Positions 60,815-64,000 of a stretch of 64,000 bases of DNA are shown here, in pieces. Each line of letters opens with the position of its first letter. Position 1 is the first letter of the stretch. The notes beneath the pieces were generated by a model. The model saw only the letters and a list, made by a program, of their open reading frames with translations. It was not told where the DNA came from and did not search any database. The stretch covers positions 1 to 64,000 of the forward strand of contig NZ_JBHULB010000013.1 in NCBI RefSeq assembly GCF_042684265.1, written 5' to 3'. The translations under genes were made by a program, and so were the position numbers. The DNA is from Croceitalea marina (GTDB lineage Bacteria; Bacteroidota; Bacteroidia; Flavobacteriales; Flavobacteriaceae).

Positions 60815-63301
60815 TTAATTCACATTTACAACTAAGTTTGCTGGTTTTAGCCCTTTAGAAGTCCCCTTTATTTTAATTGTACCGGCCTGGCTATTAGATT
60901 TTACGACCAAGAGCGCCAAGCCGTTGAATGCCTTTCTTTTATTATCTTGAAAAGACTCTAAAGAGGCAGCATTACCATTACCAACGGCTAAAATACTGCC
61001 AGCGCCTTCTACCTCAAAGTCAATTAAATTATCTGCCAAAGGGCAAAGATTACCTTCTGAATCTTCAACCCGGACTGTAATATAAGAGATATCTTCTCCC
61101 CCTTTATTTATCTCATTTCTATCGGCTGAAAGCTTTATTCTTGATGGTTTTCCAGCAGTATTAATTTCCTTCTGCACTACAGCTTTTCCATCCTTGTAAC
61201 CGACTACCTTAATTTTCCCTTTTTGATAGGGAACGGTCCAAGAAAGACGATACTTGCTTTCATAGAAATCCTTGTCATAGTGATAAAGATCTGCAGGGAT
61301 TGTGGTTGTATCCACCCCTTTTTTGCGTATGCCGTATGATTTTTCGTTTACAAACAATTCTACCCAATCACAGTTAGTATATGAGACCACCGGAATTTCT
61401 TGCCCCTCTTTACCTGTCCAATTCCAATGAGGAAGTAAATGTACCATGGGTTCTTCTGTCCATTGTGATTGATAAAGGTAAAAACGGTCTTTTTTAAACC
61501 CACATAAATCTACGGGTGCAAAGTATGAAGACCTAGAGGGCCAGTCGTCATTCCAATATCCATTTGTAGAGTTGTCCCTTCCTCCATACGGAGTTGGCTC
61601 ACCAAGATAATCAAAGCCTGTCCAAATAAACTCCCCTAAAGAAAACTTGTTCTGCTCTTGCATATCAAATTCAATATCTGGTGCATAAGCCCAAGCAGGC
61701 CCTGTGGTAACATCATAACCAGAAACCTGTAAAGTATTCTTTTGGGTTTTTGCCTCTAATGGAAAATGATACGCCCCACGACTGCTTGTTTGAGATGAAG
61801 TCTCAGAACCATAAATAAACATATTTGGATGTAAGGCTTTTGCCTCGGCGTATTTCATGGGTTTATAATTCATCCCCACAACATCAACCTGATCTGCCAA
61901 ACGGTTTTCAAAGGGAGCTGGGTAAAAATTAAAACCTATTGTAGTCGGTCGAGTACTATCTTCATCATGGCAGATATCGTTTAGATGTTTGGTAAGTTTC
62001 CAGCCATCCTTTTTTCCTTGTTCTAGAATTTCATTGCCAATACTGTACATAACTACTGAAGGATGGTTGATATCCCTTCTAATCATATCGCGAAGGTCTT
62101 TCTCGTGCCATTTATCAAAATACTTACTGTATCCATTGGGCACTTTTCCCATCTGCCATTCATCAAAGGCCTCATCGATGACCACAATACCCAATCGGTC
62201 ACAGACTTGTAAAAGCTCTGGGGAAGGAGGGTTATGACTTGTTCTCAGGGCATTTACACCCATTTCTTTCATGATTTCCATTTGACGCTCTTTAGCCCTA
62301 TAGTTTATTGCCGCACCCAAAGGTCCTTGATCATGATGAAGACATACCCCATTAAATTTGATAGGATTACCGTTTAGCAAAAAACCTTTTTCTTGATCTA
62401 GTGCAATAGTTCGAATTCCGAATTCTGAACTGTAATCATCAACTATTTTTGATTTAATCACAATTCTACTTTCGGCTTTGTATAAATTGGGTTGATATAT
62501 ACCCCATAGCTCAGGATTTTCAATCTTGATTTCTTGATTTATCTTTTCTTCAGACGATGCGTTCAAAAGAACCTCAACTTCGTTTGAGGCAACCTTATTT
62601 CCATTACCATCTTTTAACGTTGTTATCAAGCTGGCCTCAACATCATCATCTTGAACATTCTTAATTGTGGTAACAACGTTAACCGTTGCACTATCTTTTT
62701 GAACTGATGGGGTTGTTATGCGCACTCCCCATTGAGGAATATGGGTAGCATGGTTTATTTTAAGCCTTACATTTCTATAAATTCCTGCTCCCGTGTACCA
62801 TCTGGCCGCTAAGTCTTCTGGGGCGAGTTTTACGGCAATTATATTATCTTCTCCAAACTTTATATAAGGAGTCAAATCAAATTCAAAACCTATATAGCCA
62901 TACGGTCTTTCACCAATGAAATTACCATTTAGCCAGACTTTTGCATTGTTCATTGCACCATCGAATTCTATCGAGATTTGTTTGTTCTTATGTTCTTTCG
63001 GAACCGTAAAGTGCTTTCTATACCAACCTACTCCGTGTACCGGAAGACCACCTGTTCTGGCATTGTATTTACTATCAAAAGGGCCCTCTATGGCCCAATC
63101 ATGGGGAAGGTTCAATTTTCTCCATTCCTCATCTTTTAAGTTAATTGCTTGGCCTTCTTCAACATCTCCTTTATTAAAAAGCCAGTTCTGATTAAAATTC
63201 TGGTCTGCAATATAATCCACCTCTACTTTTTGAGAACATGATAAAATAATCACTGCAATCACAACCAGATATAAGAGCCTTTCGAAACTTTTTCGCATCA
63301 T
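60815..63301 (-). CDS. GH2-family beta-glycosidase lipoprotein
   Basis: An 828-residue enzyme with lipobox ILSC. The sugar-binding domain (WRKLNLPHDWAIEGPF, GVGWYRKHFTVP, VWLNGNFIGERPYGYIGFEFDLT) precedes the immunoglobulin-like domain and the barrel (FNGVCLHHDQGPLG, RTSHNPPSPELLQVCDRLG). The acid/base Glu is in SIGNEI (about 423), and the likely nucleophile is in YGSETSS (about 495). C-terminal Ig-like domains (DUF4982 type) follow. GH2 includes beta-galactosidases, glucuronidases and others; activity is not decided. It heads, or lies in, the operon with the mutarotase and permease. Confidence 0.9.
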   Translation of the reverse strand: MMRKSFERLLYLVVIAVIILSCSQKVEVDYIADQNFNQNWLFNKGDVEEGQAINLKDEEWRKLNLPHDWAIEGPFDSKYNARTGGLPVHGVGWYRKHFTVPKEHKNKQISIEFDGAMNNAKVWLNGNFIGERPYGYIGFEFDLTPYIKFGEDNIIAVKLAPEDLAARWYTGAGIYRNVRLKINHATHIPQWGVRITTPSVQKDSATVNVVTTIKNVQDDDVEASLITTLKDGNGNKVASNEVEVLLNASSEEKINQEIKIENPELWGIYQPNLYKAESRIVIKSKIVDDYSSEFGIRTIALDQEKGFLLNGNPIKFNGVCLHHDQGPLGAAINYRAKERQMEIMKEMGVNALRTSHNPPSPELLQVCDRLGIVVIDEAFDEWQMGKVPNGYSKYFDKWHEKDLRDMIRRDINHPSVVMYSIGNEILEQGKKDGWKLTKHLNDICHDEDSTRPTTIGFNFYPAPFENRLADQVDVVGMNYKPMKYAEAKALHPNMFIYGSETSSQTSSRGAYHFPLEAKTQKNTLQVSGYDVTTGPAWAYAPDIEFDMQEQNKFSLGEFIWTGFDYLGEPTPYGGRDNSTNGYWNDDWPSRSSYFAPVDLCGFKKDRFYLYQSQWTEEPMVHLLPHWNWTGKEGQEIPVVSYTNCDWVELFVNEKSYGIRKKGVDTTTIPADLYHYDKDFYESKYRLSWTVPYQKGKIKVVGYKDGKAVVQKEINTAGKPSRIKLSADRNEINKGGEDISYITVRVEDSEGNLCPLADNLIDFEVEGAGSILAVGNGNAASLESFQDNKRKAFNGLALLVVKSNSQAGTIKIKGTSKGLKPANLVVNVN

Positions 63302-63646
63302 TTAAAGTTTAAATATTCTTTCCATTTCAACCCATTTTTCGCCTTTTTTGGCCCATGGAAGGCGCTGTTGAAAGGTATCCATTAGTGTTTCCCATTCTTG
63401 CACTTTTGGGTTGTTCTTATCCATCTCAGCTTTGGTTTCAGGATTAAAGGTATCATCAACCTCCATGATCATGAACATGCGATTGCCGGTTAGGTAAATT
63501 TGCATATCCACAATACCTGCATCCTTGATACTTTTGGTAATTTCTGGCCATGCATTTCCAGAAGAATGATATGCTTTGTACTTGGTTATTAAATCAGGGT
63601 TATCCTTTAGATCACAAGAATAACAGAACCTTTTAGTGTAAGCCAT
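63302..63646 (-). CDS. L-rhamnose/L-fucose mutarotase family protein
   Basis: A 114-residue protein of the RhaM (DUF718) family. The YHSSGNAWPEITKSIKDAGI segment corresponds to the active-site H-x-x-x-W-P-E, and IYLTGNRMFMIMEVDD to the following strands. The family interconverts alpha and beta anomers of L-rhamnose, with a related group acting on L-fucose. It lies between the permease and the GH2 gene, directly adjacent to both, so it probably handles the deoxyhexose imported by the permease. Which sugar is not decided. Confidence 0.85.
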   Translation of the reverse strand: MAYTKRFCYSCDLKDNPDLITKYKAYHSSGNAWPEITKSIKDAGIVDMQIYLTGNRMFMIMEVDDTFNPETKAEMDKNNPKVQEWETLMDTFQQRLPWAKKGEKWVEMERIFKL

Positions 63647-63648
63647 TT

Positions 63649-64000
63649 TTAATTTGATTTAGAACGAGAACTACTATACCCATACCACGCAACTACCGCT
63701 AAGCATATTAAAGGGAGAATAAATGAAAAATTAACTTCAGGAATAAAACCAAGGATTTTCATATCGGCGAAACCACTGCCGCCCCAATCAAGAATACTAC
63801 CCTGCAGTACCGGCATTAGTGCGCCCCCAACAATGGCCATTACCAATCCTGCGGAGCCGATTTTAGCCTCATCGCCCATTTTATTTAATGCTATTCCGTA
63901 AATGGTAGGAAACATAATGGACATAAATATAGAAATGCCCACTAAAGAAATTAAACCTATAATCCCTGGTAATAGAATGGCTCCGGCCGACATGAGAACA
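63649..64000 (-). CDS. FucP-like sugar MFS permease (C-terminal part)
   Basis: The visible ~117 residues are the C-terminal third of a major-facilitator sugar:H+ symporter: hydrophobic helices with SIMFPTIYGIALNKMG and GSAGLVMAIVGGALMPVLQG, which are typical of the L-fucose permease FucP and related glucose/galactose permeases. The gene runs off the right edge, so start and full length are unknown. It imports the monosaccharide released by the locus, in series with the mutarotase. Confidence 0.85.
   Translation of the reverse strand, partial: VLMSAGAILLPGIIGLISLVGISIFMSIMFPTIYGIALNKMGDEAKIGSAGLVMAIVGGALMPVLQGSILDWGGSGFADMKILGFIPEVNFSFILPLICLAVVAWYGYSSSRSKSN

Overview
The window comes from a marine, polysaccharide-degrading Flavobacteriia-type Bacteroidota. 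It is AT-rich, carries a SusC/SusD pair, a hybrid two-component regulator, several Cys-type sulfatases, a GH2 enzyme and a fucose-type permease, and has BfmA/MobB-type mobilization genes. There are no rRNA genes, no complete tRNA and no CRISPR array. The genus cannot be fixed from the sequence alone.

Positions 1 to about 21,042 are the right-hand part of an integrated mobilizable element. On the minus strand lie a tyrosine integrase (19628-20866), an unrecognised protein (7896-9323), an excisionase-like HTH protein, a DnaC-like ATPase, and BfmA, relaxase and VirD4/TraG-type coupling protein. A candidate oriT lies just upstream of bfmA. Accessory genes are a toxin-antitoxin pair, GIY-YIG and ParB-like proteins and a truncated RadC. 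The right boundary at 21026-21041 is a duplicated tRNA 3' end (tRNA-Asp-like) followed by its terminator. The left end lies outside the window.

Inside the element, 12,400-18,880 is the most interesting region: an integron-like gene-cassette array. A Xer-like tyrosine recombinase (18062-18880) is divergent from minus-strand cassettes. In order from the integrase these are: a 228-bp cassette without a convincing gene, an M42 peptidase, the 228-bp cassette again, NAD(P)-binding protein plus HemG-like flavodoxin, the 228-bp cassette a third time (truncated at an N), and an amidohydrolase. Each cassette starts with a short sequence that is the reverse complement of the left edge of its own 3' recombination site. 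This is the logic of integron attC sites, but the sites are long (about 126 bp), the recombinase lacks the IntI-specific insertion, and one identical non-coding cassette precedes every gene cassette. Beside it lie a serine-recombinase-fold protein without its catalytic residues (19001-19579) and, at 9411-9602, a GC-rich block that looks like a structured RNA.

Positions 21,335-27,929 are a chromosomal cluster: a Crp/Fnr regulator, a peroxiredoxin-like protein, an exported protein, a zinc alcohol dehydrogenase, small exported proteins and a ZIP metal transporter. Two promoters here carry paired FNR-type boxes with identical 23-bp spacing. The regulator's recognition helix has the E-x-x-S-R pattern that reads such boxes.

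Positions 28,092-64,000 are a polysaccharide utilization locus: GH5 lipoprotein, galM remnant, formylglycine-generating enzyme, SusC, SusD, VCBS/UnbV lipoprotein, hybrid two-component regulator, DUF1080 protein, four sulfatases, and a module of planctomycete-type genes (PSD1 cytochrome, DUF1501, propeller protein, DUF2231-cytochrome-LRR protein). An SGNH hydrolase, a GH2 glycosidase, a rhamnose/fucose mutarotase and a FucP-like permease complete it. Together they suggest uptake and breakdown of a sulfated, deoxyhexose-containing algal polysaccharide. The exact substrate is inferred only.
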